Origin: Beijerinckiaceae bacterium
GTDB lineage: Bacteria > Pseudomonadota > Alphaproteobacteria > Rhizobiales > Beijerinckiaceae
Reading direction: 5' to 3'
Length of the DNA stretch: 32,903 bases
Assembly (NCBI GenBank): GCA_009773635.1
Contig: WSYC01000012.1
Coordinates: 178,030-210,932 of the forward strand
Below, piece by piece: positions 15,939 to 24,953 of this stretch. Position 1 is the first letter of the stretch, and every line of letters begins with the position of its first letter. The notes under the pieces are model-generated. The model did not search any database. It saw nothing but the letters and a program-made list of their open reading frames with translations, and was not told the origin of the DNA. Position numbers and translations under genes: made by a program.

Positions 15939-16094
15939 GGTGTTCGTGAGCCAGCTTCGCCTTTCAGGTCACAGCAATGCGCCCTTGCAAGCCCCCGCAA
16001 GGTCGGGCAGTGACAAGATGGGGAAGACAGCACGAAGCCGATCTGGGATCACACCAGCAATCCGGTTTCCCGGCTGCAATGTTCGGGGAGAACC

Positions 16095-17126
16095 ATGAAG
16101 CGTCTCAAGGATTTGTTCTGGCCGCTCGTTGGCCTGCTCGCGGTCGGCTGGTCGCTCAACGTTCTCTACTCGAAATTGCGGATGGAGGCAGCGGCGGATG
16201 CGGCAACCGGCGCGCTTCTCGACAATGCAGGCTTTGTCGAAAGCCTGAAAATCATCGCCCTCCAGATCGGCGGCAAGCTCAGCGCAATCCCGCATTCGGG
16301 CTACCTGATGGCCGTGCTCTCGACGCTCGCCGCCTATCTGGCGCTGGCGTGGTATGACCGGATCGCCCTGATTCATCTCAAGCGCGAGAAGGGCATTTCC
16401 TGGCTTTTCATCACGGTCTGCTCGTTCGTGACCTATGCCATCTCGCACAACATCGGCGGCTCTGTGTTCTCCGGCGGCATGGTGCGTTATCGGGCCTATA
16501 CCTCGAAGGGGCTCAGCGCCGGGGAGGTTGCGGTGCTCGTGGCGCTCTGTTCCTTTACTTTCGCGTTCGGCACGATCTTGCTGGGCGGTTTTGTGCTGCT
16601 GTTCGAGCCACACCTTGTGCAGCCACTTGCCAAGCTCGGCAAGATTCCGATCTCCGATACGCTGGTCATGGTGATCGGCGGCGCGATGATCGGGTTCTGT
16701 GTGCTCTACACTGTCGGGGCCTGGCTTAAATTCAAGCCGCTGGTGATCCGCAATTTCACACTCGAATACCCCGGCATGAATGTCGTCTGGCGGCAGTGGA
16801 TCGCGGCGCCGCTGGAGCTGCTGGGGGCTGCCGGCATCATCTATTTCGCGCTGCCGGAAGCCGGAAACCCCGGGTTCTTTGTCGTGCTCGGTGCCTTCCT
16901 GCTGTCATTTTCGGCAGGGTTGCTGTTTCAGGTTCCGGGCGGCATCGGCGTGATGGAAACCGTGTTCATCACGGTGATGCCAGGCGTGCCGGCCACGGCC
17001 GTGTTCGCCGCGCTGCTGGTATGGCGTCTGTGCTACCTCCTGATCCCGCTGGCACTGTCGATCCCCATGGTCCTGCTGTTCGAGCGCGACCAGATCAGAA
17101 AGAAAAAGGCGGCTGACGCCGCCTGA
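16095..17126 (+). CDS. YbhN / lysylphosphatidylglycerol synthase-like membrane protein
   Basis: A 343-residue polytopic inner-membrane protein with about eight hydrophobic helices. It belongs to the family of the membrane half of lysylphosphatidylglycerol synthases (LPG_synthase_TM, UPF0104). Diagnostic segments are SHNIGGSVFSGGMVRYRAYTS in the middle and LLFQVPGGIGVMETVFI near the C-terminus. It lacks the cytosolic aminoacyl-transfer domain, so aminoacyl-lipid synthesis by this protein alone is not supported; lipid translocation is a guess. It sits between fliIJ and flhA, convergent with flhA, and has no obvious flagellar role. Confidence 0.85.
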   Translation: MKRLKDLFWPLVGLLAVGWSLNVLYSKLRMEAAADAATGALLDNAGFVESLKIIALQIGGKLSAIPHSGYLMAVLSTLAAYLALAWYDRIALIHLKREKGISWLFITVCSFVTYAISHNIGGSVFSGGMVRYRAYTSKGLSAGEVAVLVALCSFTFAFGTILLGGFVLLFEPHLVQPLAKLGKIPISDTLVMVIGGAMIGFCVLYTVGAWLKFKPLVIRNFTLEYPGMNVVWRQWIAAPLELLGAAGIIYFALPEAGNPGFFVVLGAFLLSFSAGLLFQVPGGIGVMETVFITVMPGVPATAVFAALLVWRLCYLLIPLALSIPMVLLFERDQIRKKKAADAA

Positions 17127-17138
17127 TTTTCCGTTTTC
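17107..17138 (+). terminator. Terminator overlapping the 3' end of the YbhN-like gene
   Basis: Stem AGGCGGC/GCCGCCT with loop TGAC (17107-17124) lies within the last codons and touches the stop codon. It is followed by GATTTTCCGTTTT. Confidence 0.7.
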
Positions 17139-17159
17139 GCTGGCGCCCGGACGCCTGCC

Positions 17160-19298
17160 TCAGATCGATCCCACCGTCCTGAGCCGGGCGGAGGGATGGA
17201 TCTCGCCTTGCGCGATGACCGCCGTCTGCGGCCGGAAGCGTTCGACGATCATCCTGACATAGGGCCGGATGGCGTTCGAGGTCACGAGCGTCGGCAACTC
17301 GCCGAGCCGGGCTGCCTCCTCGAAGCGATCGCGCAGCGCGATGACAAAATCATGCAGGCGCGAGGGCTGCATCGCGAGATGCTTCACCTCGCCATCGCCA
17401 ATCAGCGAGGAGGAGAAGGCGTCTTCCCACGCCGGCGTCAGCGTGATGAGCGCGAGCTGCCCGGTCGGCCCGGTGTGCTGGGCACAGATCTGCCGGCCGA
17501 GGCGCGAACGGATATGCTCAACGATCATTCTGGGATCGCGCAGCGCGCCGGCGACTTCCGCGATGGCTTCGAGGATGGTGCCGAGATCGCGGATCGAGAC
17601 GCGTTCGGCGAGCAGCAGCTGAAGGATGCGCTGGATGCCGGTGGTGGCGATCTGGGCCGGCACGATCTCTTTCAGCAGGTCCTGATGCGCCTTGGGGAGA
17701 TCCTTCAGGAGCTTCTGCACCTCGACGAAGGAGAGCAGCTCGGACATGTTGTTCTTGATGATCTCGGTGAGGTGCGTCGCGATAACGGTCGCAGGGTCGA
17801 CAACGGTGTAGCCCCGCAGCTGCGCCTCATCACGCAAGGCCTCGTCGATCCAGGTCGCCGGCAGGCCGAAGGTCGGCTCCAGAAGATGCGCGCCGGGAAG
17901 CTGCACCTGCCCGCCGGCCGGGTCCATCGCCATGTACTGGTTCGGGAAGACGATGCCGTTGCCGGCGTCGATTTCCTTCATCTTGATGACGTAGTGGTTC
18001 GATTCGAGCTGGACATTGTCCACCAGCCGGACCGAGGGCAGGATGAAGCCCATTTCGCTCGCCAGCGTGCGCCGGAGCGCCTTGATCTGGTCGGTGATCT
18101 TGTCCTCACCGTTCTGCCCCTGCACCAGCGGGAGGAGAGCGTAACCGATCTCGATGCGGAGTTCGTCGAGACGCAGGGCTTCCTGCACCGGAGCATCCTC
18201 CGGCTTGGCTTCCGCTGCAGCCATGTCCATCATGGTCTGGGCGGCGTTCTCGATATCCGTCTGCTTCTGGCGACGGTCGAGCTGCATCGCGAGATAGCCG
18301 GCGACGCCCGCGAGCCCGAGGAACGGAATGGCCGGCATGCCCGGCAGAAGTGCAATGACGGCCATGACGAAGGACGACATGCCAAGCGCCTTCGAGGAAC
18401 CAATGAGCTGCTTCGCCAGCGCCTTGTCCGCCGCGCCGGTAACGCCGGCCTTGGAGACGAGCAGGCCCGCTGCGGTGGAGACGATCAGCGCCGGGATCTG
18501 GGTGACGAGGCCGTCACCCACGGTCAGCAGCGTGTAGGCGCGCGCCGCATCGCCGAAACTCATCGAATTCTGCGCAACACCGATGATGATGCCGCCGACG
18601 ATGTTGATGAAGGTGATGAGAATGCCGGCGATCGCATCGCCGCGCACGAACTTCGAGGCGCCGTCCATGGCGCCGAAGAAGGCGCTTTCGTCTTCCAGCG
18701 CCTTGCGGCGACCTTTTGCCTCGTCCTGATCGATAAGGCCGGCGGAGAGATCGGCGTCGATCGCCATCTGCTTGCCGGGCATGGCATCGAGGCTGAAGCG
18801 CGCCGCGACTTCCGCGATGCGGCTTGAGCCCTTGGTGATGACGACGAAGTTCACGATCACCAGGATGATGAAGACAATCAGGCCGATGACGAAATTGCCG
18901 GCCATCACGAAGTTGCCGAAGGCCTCGATCACCTGCCCCGCCGCCCCATGGCCCGTGTGCCCGTTCGACAGGATGAGGCGTGTGGATGCGAGGTTGAGCG
19001 ACAATCGCAGCATTGTCGCGATCAGCAGCACGGTCGGGAAGGATGAGAATTCCAGCGGCGCGCCGATGAACAGCGCGGTCATCAGGATCAGCACCGAAAT
19101 GATGATCGAAAACGCCAGCAGGAGGTCGAGCACCATCGGCGGCAACGGCACGATGAGCACGACGAGAATGGTCAGGATGCCCATGGCCAGCGCGATATCG
19201 CCGCGCTTGAGGAAGGCCCCCAGTTCCTTGGCCGTCATATAGCCGCCGGGCTGCAGTTTCAGACCGCCGCCACTGCCGCCAACGCTTGCGTCGCTCAT
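17160..19298 (-). CDS. flhA: Flagellar export gate protein FlhA
   Basis: A 712-residue inner-membrane component of the flagellar type III export gate. The N-terminal half (about 28-340) has eight hydrophobic helices. The FHIPEP-family signature RIAEVAARFSLDAMPGKQ is near residue 160. The cytosolic half (about 370-712) binds export chaperones and substrates. ATG 19298 is preceded by GGGCGAG. It follows flbD after 234 bp, a gap containing its own promoter block (19414-19455), so it is likely transcribed separately from the fliF run. The length is normal and nothing is missing. Confidence 0.97.
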   Translation of the reverse strand: MSDASVGGSGGGLKLQPGGYMTAKELGAFLKRGDIALAMGILTILVVLIVPLPPMVLDLLLAFSIIISVLILMTALFIGAPLEFSSFPTVLLIATMLRLSLNLASTRLILSNGHTGHGAAGQVIEAFGNFVMAGNFVIGLIVFIILVIVNFVVITKGSSRIAEVAARFSLDAMPGKQMAIDADLSAGLIDQDEAKGRRKALEDESAFFGAMDGASKFVRGDAIAGILITFINIVGGIIIGVAQNSMSFGDAARAYTLLTVGDGLVTQIPALIVSTAAGLLVSKAGVTGAADKALAKQLIGSSKALGMSSFVMAVIALLPGMPAIPFLGLAGVAGYLAMQLDRRQKQTDIENAAQTMMDMAAAEAKPEDAPVQEALRLDELRIEIGYALLPLVQGQNGEDKITDQIKALRRTLASEMGFILPSVRLVDNVQLESNHYVIKMKEIDAGNGIVFPNQYMAMDPAGGQVQLPGAHLLEPTFGLPATWIDEALRDEAQLRGYTVVDPATVIATHLTEIIKNNMSELLSFVEVQKLLKDLPKAHQDLLKEIVPAQIATTGIQRILQLLLAERVSIRDLGTILEAIAEVAGALRDPRMIVEHIRSRLGRQICAQHTGPTGQLALITLTPAWEDAFSSSLIGDGEVKHLAMQPSRLHDFVIALRDRFEEAARLGELPTLVTSNAIRPYVRMIVERFRPQTAVIAQGEIHPSARLRTVGSI

Positions 19299-19314
19299 TC
19301 TCGCCCTGCCCCTG

Positions 19315-19330
19315 CGTGATCGCGATCACG
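19315..19330. promoter_or_regulatory. 16-bp perfect palindrome in the flhA leader
   Basis: CGTGATCGCGATCACG is a perfect inverted repeat whose end lies 16 bases upstream of the flhA start codon, downstream of the predicted promoter. This is a suitable place for an operator, but no known regulator consensus is assigned. Confidence 0.4.
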
Positions 19331-19413
19331 CCAAACCGGCAACTGGTCGCCGGCATCCCCCGAAGATCGTTCTGGCGCGAACCATCAAAACCGATGCTGC
19401 ACCTGACAATTCC

Positions 19414-19455
19414 CTAGGCAATTTTTGCCGGGTTTGTGGTTAACGTCCGGTTACC
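19414..19455 (-). promoter_or_regulatory. flhA promoter block: CtrA box plus GGCAA-N3-TTGCC dyad
   Basis: TTAA-N7-TTAC (19440-19454) matches the CtrA consensus TTAA-N7-TTAA with one mismatch. The dyad GGCAA-N3-TTGCC (19417-19429) lies 10 bp away on the flhA side. The fliF promoter has the same two elements at the same spacing (24954-24995). Confidence 0.65.
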
Positions 19456-19532
19456 AAGGCGGGAAGATTCGTCAGGCCGAAGCAATTCAGGCTGGCGAAC
19501 CTCGTGCCGGGCAGACGTTGCCGAGCGGGCTG

Positions 19533-20900
19533 TCAGGCCATCGCAACGCGCGATGCGCCGGGCTCGGCGACATCGATGCCAACCGCAACATATTCATTGA
19601 GCTTGTTGCGCAGCGTGCGGATCGAAATCCCGAGGATTTTCGCCGCATGCGTGCGGTTGCCGAGGCAATGATCGAGCGTATCAAGAATAAGCTCGCGCTC
19701 GACGTCGGCGACGGTGCGGCCCACCAGCGCGCGGGTCGCGGCCTCCGCTGCTTCGGCGGCACGACGCGCGGTCGCGTCAGAGGCGGTCCGACTGATCGAA
19801 TCACCATCCGGCGTCAGGATCGCATCCGGTGTGATTTCGAGCCCCTGCGCCAGGAGGACGGCGCGGTGGAGGGTGTTTTCAAGCTCGCGCACGTTGCCGC
19901 GCCACGGGTTCGCCAGCAGCACGCGCTTGGCGTCATGGCTGATCACGCGCGCAGGCAACCCGTTGAGCTGGGCGTAGCGCTTGGCGAAGTGGTTCGCGAG
20001 TTCGATGATGTCGTTCGGTCGCTCGCGCAGTGCCGGGATTTTCAGGTTCACGACGTTGAGGCGGTAGAGCAGGTCCTCGCGGAAAGAGCCTTCCTTCACG
20101 CTCTCGGCGAGATTGCGGTTCGAGGTCGCGATGATCCGGATATCCACCGGCACCGGACGTGTCCCGCCAACGCGGTCGATGACCCGCTCCTGGATCGCGC
20201 GCAGCAGCTTGGCCTGAAGGCGCACATCCATTTCCGAGATTTCGTCGAGCAGCAAGGTGCCACCGTCGGCCTCCTCGAACTTGCCAACGCGCCGGGCGAT
20301 GGCGCCCGTGAAGGCGCCCTTCTCATGGCCAAAAAGCTCGCTCTCGAGCAGATTATCCGGGATCGCCGCGCAGTTGACCGAGACGAAAGGCTTCGCCGCG
20401 CGCTTCGATTTCTCGTGGAGAAACCGCGCCATGACTTCCTTGCCGACGCCGCTTTCGCCGGTGATCAGCACGGAGGCATCGGAGCCGGCAACCTGCTGCG
20501 CGAGCTTGATGACGCGCATCATCGATTCATCGCGGTAGATGATCGAGGTTTCCGTACGGCTGACCGCTTCGAGAATCGCCGCGATCAACTCGGGATCGGG
20601 CGGCAGCGGCACGTATTCCTTCGCGCCGGCCTCGATCGCGGCCACAGCGGCGCGCTTGTCGTTGGCGACACCGCAGGCCACGATGGGCAGCGTGATGTGC
20701 TCAGCCTTTAGGCCGTTGTAGAGGGCTGCGATGTCGAGATTGGCATCGACCATCGCGAGATCAGCGCCCTTGCCCTGCCGCAGATGCGACAGCGCCGCCT
20801 CGACCCCATCGACCTGCGCGACGGAAGCGCCCCGCTCCCGCGCGATTTTCGCCGCGGTGATCAGTTCACCGCGCAAGGTTCCGACAATGAGAAGCCGCAT
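19533..20900 (-). CDS. flbD: Sigma-54-dependent flagellar transcription regulator FlbD
   Basis: A 455-residue NtrC-type activator for late flagellar genes. The N-terminal receiver-like domain (1-115) is degenerate: the acidic pair is replaced (LLIVGTLRG) and the conserved Lys is absent (GAKEYVPLPPDPE), although D52 remains. The AAA+ domain has Walker A GESGVGKE (148-155), the sigma-54 contact loop GAFTGA (195-200) and Walker B GGTLLLDE (213-220). A Fis-type helix-turn-helix (NRTHAAKILGISIRTLRNKL) lies near the C-terminus. Caulobacter FlbD also lacks a working receiver and is controlled by FliX; no fliX is visible here. It follows fliN, with a repeat element in the gap. Confidence 0.93.
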   Translation of the reverse strand: MRLLIVGTLRGELITAAKIARERGASVAQVDGVEAALSHLRQGKGADLAMVDANLDIAALYNGLKAEHITLPIVACGVANDKRAAVAAIEAGAKEYVPLPPDPELIAAILEAVSRTETSIIYRDESMMRVIKLAQQVAGSDASVLITGESGVGKEVMARFLHEKSKRAAKPFVSVNCAAIPDNLLESELFGHEKGAFTGAIARRVGKFEEADGGTLLLDEISEMDVRLQAKLLRAIQERVIDRVGGTRPVPVDIRIIATSNRNLAESVKEGSFREDLLYRLNVVNLKIPALRERPNDIIELANHFAKRYAQLNGLPARVISHDAKRVLLANPWRGNVRELENTLHRAVLLAQGLEITPDAILTPDGDSISRTASDATARRAAEAAEAATRALVGRTVADVERELILDTLDHCLGNRTHAAKILGISIRTLRNKLNEYVAVGIDVAEPGASRVAMA

Positions 20901-20925
20901 GCTGTCTCTCCCAAGTCCTTCGTCG

Positions 20926-21032
20926 CTAGAGCGTCTTTGGTGAATTCACATTCACCTCACCCGCTCCATCCAATTGTTTTGACGCATTTTCTTCACGCGA
21001 ACAGGAATCCACTTCGCTCGAAAATGCTCTAG
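20926..21032. repeat. Intergenic palindromic repeat element (RIME/REP-like)
   Basis: A 107-bp element bounded by terminal inverted repeats CTAGAGC (20926-20932) and GCTCTAG (21026-21032). Its interior (GTGAATTCACATTCACC..., TGTTTTGACGCATTTTCTTCACGCG..., CACTTCGCTCGAAAATG) is of a kind I recall as a dispersed intergenic repeat in rhizobial genomes. It sits between fliN and flbD inside the fliF run, so read-through mRNA would carry its structure. No second copy occurs in this window. Confidence 0.6.
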
Positions 21033-21063
21033 TCCACGTCAAGAGTCCGGTCTGGCCGCCCGA

Positions 21064-21411
21064 TCAGCGGTCAGACTTGATGATTTCCGTCATGGTCACG
21101 CCAAGCTTGTCATCGACGAGCACGACTTCGCCGCGCGCGACCAGCCGGTCGTTCACGAAGATGTCGATCGCCTCACCGACCCGGCGGTCGAGTTCGAGAA
21201 TATGCCCCGGGCTCATCCTGAGGAGTTCGCCGACGCCCATCTTCGAGCGCCCGAGCACGGCAGACACCTGCACGGGCACATCGAAAACGTGTTCGAGGTC
21301 GGCCGCGCTTTTGGCGGAAGGCGAGCCTTCAACGTCATTGCCATAGGCGGCGGCCACGAGATCAGCCGTGGATTCGAGATCCTGGAGCTGGAAATTGCCT
21401 TCGGTCGACAT
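21064..21411 (-). CDS. fliN: Flagellar motor switch protein FliN
   Basis: A 115-residue C-ring protein with a SpoA-type domain in its second half: VPVQVSAVLGRSKMGVGELL, then LELDRRVGEAIDIFVNDRLVARGEVVLVDDKLGVTMTEI. The short variable N-terminus is acidic. FliN forms the base of the C ring and helps bind FliH at the export gate. It starts 34 bp after fliH in the fliF run. Confidence 0.95.
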   Translation of the reverse strand: MSTEGNFQLQDLESTADLVAAAYGNDVEGSPSAKSAADLEHVFDVPVQVSAVLGRSKMGVGELLRMSPGHILELDRRVGEAIDIFVNDRLVARGEVVLVDDKLGVTMTEIIKSDR

Positions 21412-21445
21412 GGTCTTTCCTGCCTCTTTCTAGTGAGGAAATGCG

Positions 21446-22090
21446 TTATTCACGATCCGGGAACAGAAGGGTCACGGAGCGGTCAATCAGAGCTTCAAGT
21501 TTGGCCTGTTCGCGGACAACGCCGCCATCGGCCCATTCGATCCGGCAATCGCCGGTAGCGATATCCGGGTCGGGAAAGACGAAAAGCTTCGCCTCGATCC
21601 CGTTCTCGCGCATCAGCAGGCTGATCCGGGTCTTGCAGCTGTCAACCAGCGACGGCGCTACGCGCACCGCGACATGAGGCGTTCCGCGCAAATCCGTGAA
21701 GATCGCGCGAGCTGTTGCCTCGATCGCCTGCAACGGCGCATTCTCGATCATGCGGCCGGCGATCTTGCGGGCAAAAATCTGCGCGAAGGCCAGCGCCTCC
21801 TTGCGGGCATTATCCTCAAGGCGCCGCATTTCGATCGTCGCGATCTCGAGCCGGGCCCCCAGCGCTTCAAGGCAGGCGGACAGGCGGATGGACTCGTCAT
21901 CCCGCTGAAGCCGACGGCCTTCCTCCACGCCGGCGTTGAAGGAATCGGCCTTCGCTTCGGCAAGAAGGCGGGCGTGCTCGACGAAGGGCACGGGAACCCG
22001 CGCGCCGGGCTCGATGAAGGGCGAGCTGTGGCCGGACTTGGTGAAGTCCCTGCCGAAATTGAATGCATTGCGTTCGCCTGCCATTGCCAT
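21446..22090 (-). CDS. fliH: Flagellar export regulator FliH (FlbE-like)
   Basis: The 214-residue product sits between fliG and fliN, the position of fliH (flbE in Caulobacter). The N-terminal part (residues about 1-50) is poorly structured. A helical region rich in Ala, Glu and Arg follows, then a C-terminal alpha/beta part ending GDCRIEWADGGVVREQAKLEALIDRSVTLLF, which matches the FliH/HrpE family end. FliH holds FliI as a dimer and docks it to FliN. The start at 22090 has AGGA close by; a second ATG at 22084 is possible. Confidence 0.85.
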   Translation of the reverse strand: MAMAGERNAFNFGRDFTKSGHSSPFIEPGARVPVPFVEHARLLAEAKADSFNAGVEEGRRLQRDDESIRLSACLEALGARLEIATIEMRRLEDNARKEALAFAQIFARKIAGRMIENAPLQAIEATARAIFTDLRGTPHVAVRVAPSLVDSCKTRISLLMRENGIEAKLFVFPDPDIATGDCRIEWADGGVVREQAKLEALIDRSVTLLFPDRE

Positions 22091-22109
22091 GTTCCTGATC
22101 GCCCCGGTC

Positions 22110-23171
22110 TCAGTAGATCAGTTCGTCTTCGGCGCGGTTCTTGCCGATGGTGATTTCGCCCTTGGCTGCCAGTTCCTTCGCCAGCAGCACGATCTTGGTC
22201 TGGGCCTCGTCGACCTCCTTGAGTCGCACGGGACCGCGCCCGGCCATCAGATCTTCCATGTTCTTCGAGGCGCGCGTTGACATCTGCGAGAGGAAGAACT
22301 TCTTCATCGAGGGCGCCGAACCCTTGAGTGCGATGGCGAGCTGGTCGCGATCCGAGAAGCGGATCAGCGTCTGGGTCGAGCCCGGATCGAGCTTGGCAAG
22401 ATCCTCGAAGGTGAACATCAGCGCGCGGATTTTCTGCGCGGAATCGCGGTTGCGCTCGTCGAGCGCCGACATGAACCAGCTCTCCGTCTGCCGGTCGAAG
22501 GAATTGAAGATTTCCGCGATCATCTCGTGGCTGTCGCGCCGCGAGGTCTGCGACAGGTTGGAGATGAATTCGGTGCGCAGCGTATCTTCGATGTGGTCGA
22601 GCACTTCCTTTTGCACCGGCTCCATGTGCAACATGCGGCTGACCACTTCGAGCGCGAATTCGTGCGGGAGCAGCGAGAGCACGCGTGCCGCGTTTTCGGA
22701 GTGGATCTTCGACAGGATCACGGCCACCGTCTGCGGGTATTCACCCTTGAGGTAGTTGGCGAGAACCTGATCCTGCACATTGCCGAGTTTTTGCCACATG
22801 TTACGGCCCGCAGGCCCCCGCAGCTCCTCCATGAGGGAGTAGACTTTTTCCTTCGGCAGGATCTTGTTGAGCAGGGCCTCGGTCCGGTCGAAGTCACCGG
22901 TCACAGCACCGCCGTGGGCCATCATCGAGAGGAACTCCGCGACCAGCGCCTCGACTGCCTCGGCCGTCACGGCACCCAGGCGTGCCATGGCGCGCGAGAC
23001 CGTGCGGATTTCATCCTCGTCAAGTTCCTTCCAGATTTCGGCGCCGTAGCGTTCGCCGAGCACGAGCAGGATGATCGCAGCCTTTTCCGGCCCCGAGAGA
23101 AAACGGGTCAACTCGCGGTTCGGCCCGGTTGCTTCCGGAGCCTTTTCGACCGCTGTTCCTGCCTTGGCCAT
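22110..23171 (-). CDS. fliG: Flagellar motor switch protein FliG
   Basis: A 353-residue rotor protein joining the FliF ring to the C ring and interacting with the stator. The N-terminal domain includes [26 protein letters not shown]. The middle domain has the EHPQ-type motif as [13 protein letters not shown]. The C-terminal domain (about 240-345) holds [20 protein letters not shown] with the charged residues that contact the stator. It follows fliF after 55 bp and precedes fliH by 19 bp. AGAGGG lies before ATG 23171. Confidence 0.97.
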   Translation of the reverse strand: MAKAGTAVEKAPEATGPNRELTRFLSGPEKAAIILLVLGERYGAEIWKELDEDEIRTVSRAMARLGAVTAEAVEALVAEFLSMMAHGGAVTGDFDRTEALLNKILPKEKVYSLMEELRGPAGRNMWQKLGNVQDQVLANYLKGEYPQTVAVILSKIHSENAARVLSLLPHEFALEVVSRMLHMEPVQKEVLDHIEDTLRTEFISNLSQTSRRDSHEMIAEIFNSFDRQTESWFMSALDERNRDSAQKIRALMFTFEDLAKLDPGSTQTLIRFSDRDQLAIALKGSAPSMKKFFLSQMSTRASKNMEDLMAGRGPVRLKEVDEAQTKIVLLAKELAAKGEITIGKNRAEDELIY

Positions 23172-23226
23172 GTTCTTTACCCTCTTGGTCCGAATTCTTG
23201 CTCAGTCTGATTTTCCAGCTCGACCG

Positions 23227-24915
23227 TCAGCGCGTTTGCGCAACCCACTGCCGGACGATGGCAACGGATTCGCTCGGATTGTCCTGCACGATCTTGCCGA
23301 GGTGATCGATGGCACCCTGCTGCAAGGCGCTCTGGATCGCGTTGGCACTACCCTGCTGATTGGAGTTGGCGGGAACCATCGCACCATCCGGGGCCGGCAG
23401 CGCGAGCGGCTGGCCCGGGGCATTGCCCCCCGCCATGCCGGAAGCCGCGATCACGCCCTGAAGGCCGGTCAGCGGCGGCGGAGCCGCAGGATCACCCTTC
23501 TTGTCCTTGCCGCCGATGCCCATCTGACGCAGCAGCGGCCGGACGATCAGCAACATGACCAGCAGCGTGAGGATGCCGAATACCGCCAGCTCGATCAGCC
23601 GCAACGCATCTTCCTTGGTCAGCGCCAGCATCTGCTCGATGAAGGTCGGCGTCTTGCCCTCGACCGGGGTTACGCCCTCGGCGAAGCGCAGGTTGATGAC
23701 CTCGACCTGATCGCCGCGGTTCCGATCAAACCCGATCGAGGAGCGCACCAGCGTGGCAATCCGCTCCAGCTCCTCGGCAGTGCGGGGCTGGTAGGCCATC
23801 TGACCATTGGCGCCAGCGGCATAGATGCCATCCACAAGCACCGCGACAGACAGGCGCTTGATGCGGCCAGCTTCGATGATCTCGGTGCGCGTGGTCTTGG
23901 AAATCTCGTAGTTGACGATTTCCTCGTTGCGCTGCGTGGCATCCTTCTGCTGCGCGTTCTGCTGGTTCTGGTTCTGCTGCGGCAGCTCGCTGGCGACGGA
24001 AACCTGATTGTCCTTGGCTTCCTGGCTCTGCTGGTTCTCCGTCCGGGTCTGCGTGGAGCGGACCACGCGGCTCTCCGGGTCAAAATTGTCCGTCACCTGC
24101 TGGACGCGGTTGAAATCGATGTCGGCGGAAACCTGCACACGCGCCCGACCTCGACCGACGACGCTGGCGACGATATCCTCGACCTGACCACGCAGGCGGC
24201 GCTCATGGCCCGATTGCTTGTCCTGCGCCAGGGCTGCGGCATCGGTTTCATTGCCGGCACCATCGGCGAGAAGGCGACCGGTTTCATCGACAATCGAGAC
24301 GTGCTCGGGCTTCAGCCCCTGAACCGCCGTCGCAACGAGGTGGCGGATGGCACGGATCTGCCCCGCATCAAGCTCGCCGCGCACCTTCAGCACGATGGAG
24401 GCCCGCGGGTTCTGCTTTTCGCGGTCAAAGAGCTTCTTTTCGGGAATCGCGAGGTGAACGCGCGCCTGCTGGACGCGGTCGAGCCCCTTGATCGTGCGGG
24501 AGAGCTCACCCTCGAGCGCGCGAAGCTGGTTGACCCCCTGCACGAAGCTGGTGGCGGAGAAGGTGTCGCTCTTGTCGAAGATCTCGTAGCCGACATTGCC
24601 GCCGGCCGGCAGGCCCTTGCCCGCGAACTCCATCCTGAGCCGCGTCGACATGTCCCGCGGCACGAGGATCGTCGCGCCATCCTGCTTCAGTTCGTATTTC
24701 ACGCCGCGGCTGTCGAGATCGCGGATGATCGTGTTGGAATCCGCCATCGGCAGATCGGAGAAGAGAACCCCCATGCCCGGCGCGGACATCTTCGTCATGA
24801 CGAAGGCGAAGAAGCCGATGAGCGCGAGAGTCACCGCGCCCATGGCAACAAGGCGCTGCGGACCAAGCCTGTTCACGATTTCAAGGATGCCGTTCACTGC
24901 CCCACCATTCCACAT
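23227..24915 (-). CDS. fliF: Flagellar MS-ring protein FliF
   Basis: About 562 residues; it forms the MS ring in the inner membrane, the first flagellar structure built. Transmembrane helix 1 lies in LVAMGAVTLALIGFFAFVM near the start and helix 2 in FGILTLLVMLLIVRPLLRQM near the C-terminus. The periplasmic YscJ/FliF region includes FSDLPMADSNTIIRDLDSRGV and the ring-building segment. A Gln/Asn-rich stretch (QQNQNQQNAQQ) sits in the periplasmic part. The start is ambiguous: GTG 24927, ATG 24915 and GTG 24897 are in frame. GTG 24897 has a GGTGGGG upstream and gives the usual short N-terminus. It heads the fliF-fliG-fliH-fliN-flbD run. Confidence 0.95.
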   Translation of the reverse strand: MWNGGAVNGILEIVNRLGPQRLVAMGAVTLALIGFFAFVMTKMSAPGMGVLFSDLPMADSNTIIRDLDSRGVKYELKQDGATILVPRDMSTRLRMEFAGKGLPAGGNVGYEIFDKSDTFSATSFVQGVNQLRALEGELSRTIKGLDRVQQARVHLAIPEKKLFDREKQNPRASIVLKVRGELDAGQIRAIRHLVATAVQGLKPEHVSIVDETGRLLADGAGNETDAAALAQDKQSGHERRLRGQVEDIVASVVGRGRARVQVSADIDFNRVQQVTDNFDPESRVVRSTQTRTENQQSQEAKDNQVSVASELPQQNQNQQNAQQKDATQRNEEIVNYEISKTTRTEIIEAGRIKRLSVAVLVDGIYAAGANGQMAYQPRTAEELERIATLVRSSIGFDRNRGDQVEVINLRFAEGVTPVEGKTPTFIEQMLALTKEDALRLIELAVFGILTLLVMLLIVRPLLRQMGIGGKDKKGDPAAPPPLTGLQGVIAASGMAGGNAPGQPLALPAPDGAMVPANSNQQGSANAIQSALQQGAIDHLGKIVQDNPSESVAIVRQWVAQTR

Positions 24916-24953
24916 GTTGCGCGCCACGATTTGCGTGGCTTGCGATTTCTGCG

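Noticed and set aside
17196-18827. 543-residue open frame on plus opposite flhA
   Set aside because: Shadow of flhA. The composition is low in hydrophobic blocks and rich in Arg, Asp and Gly, with no recognisable domain.
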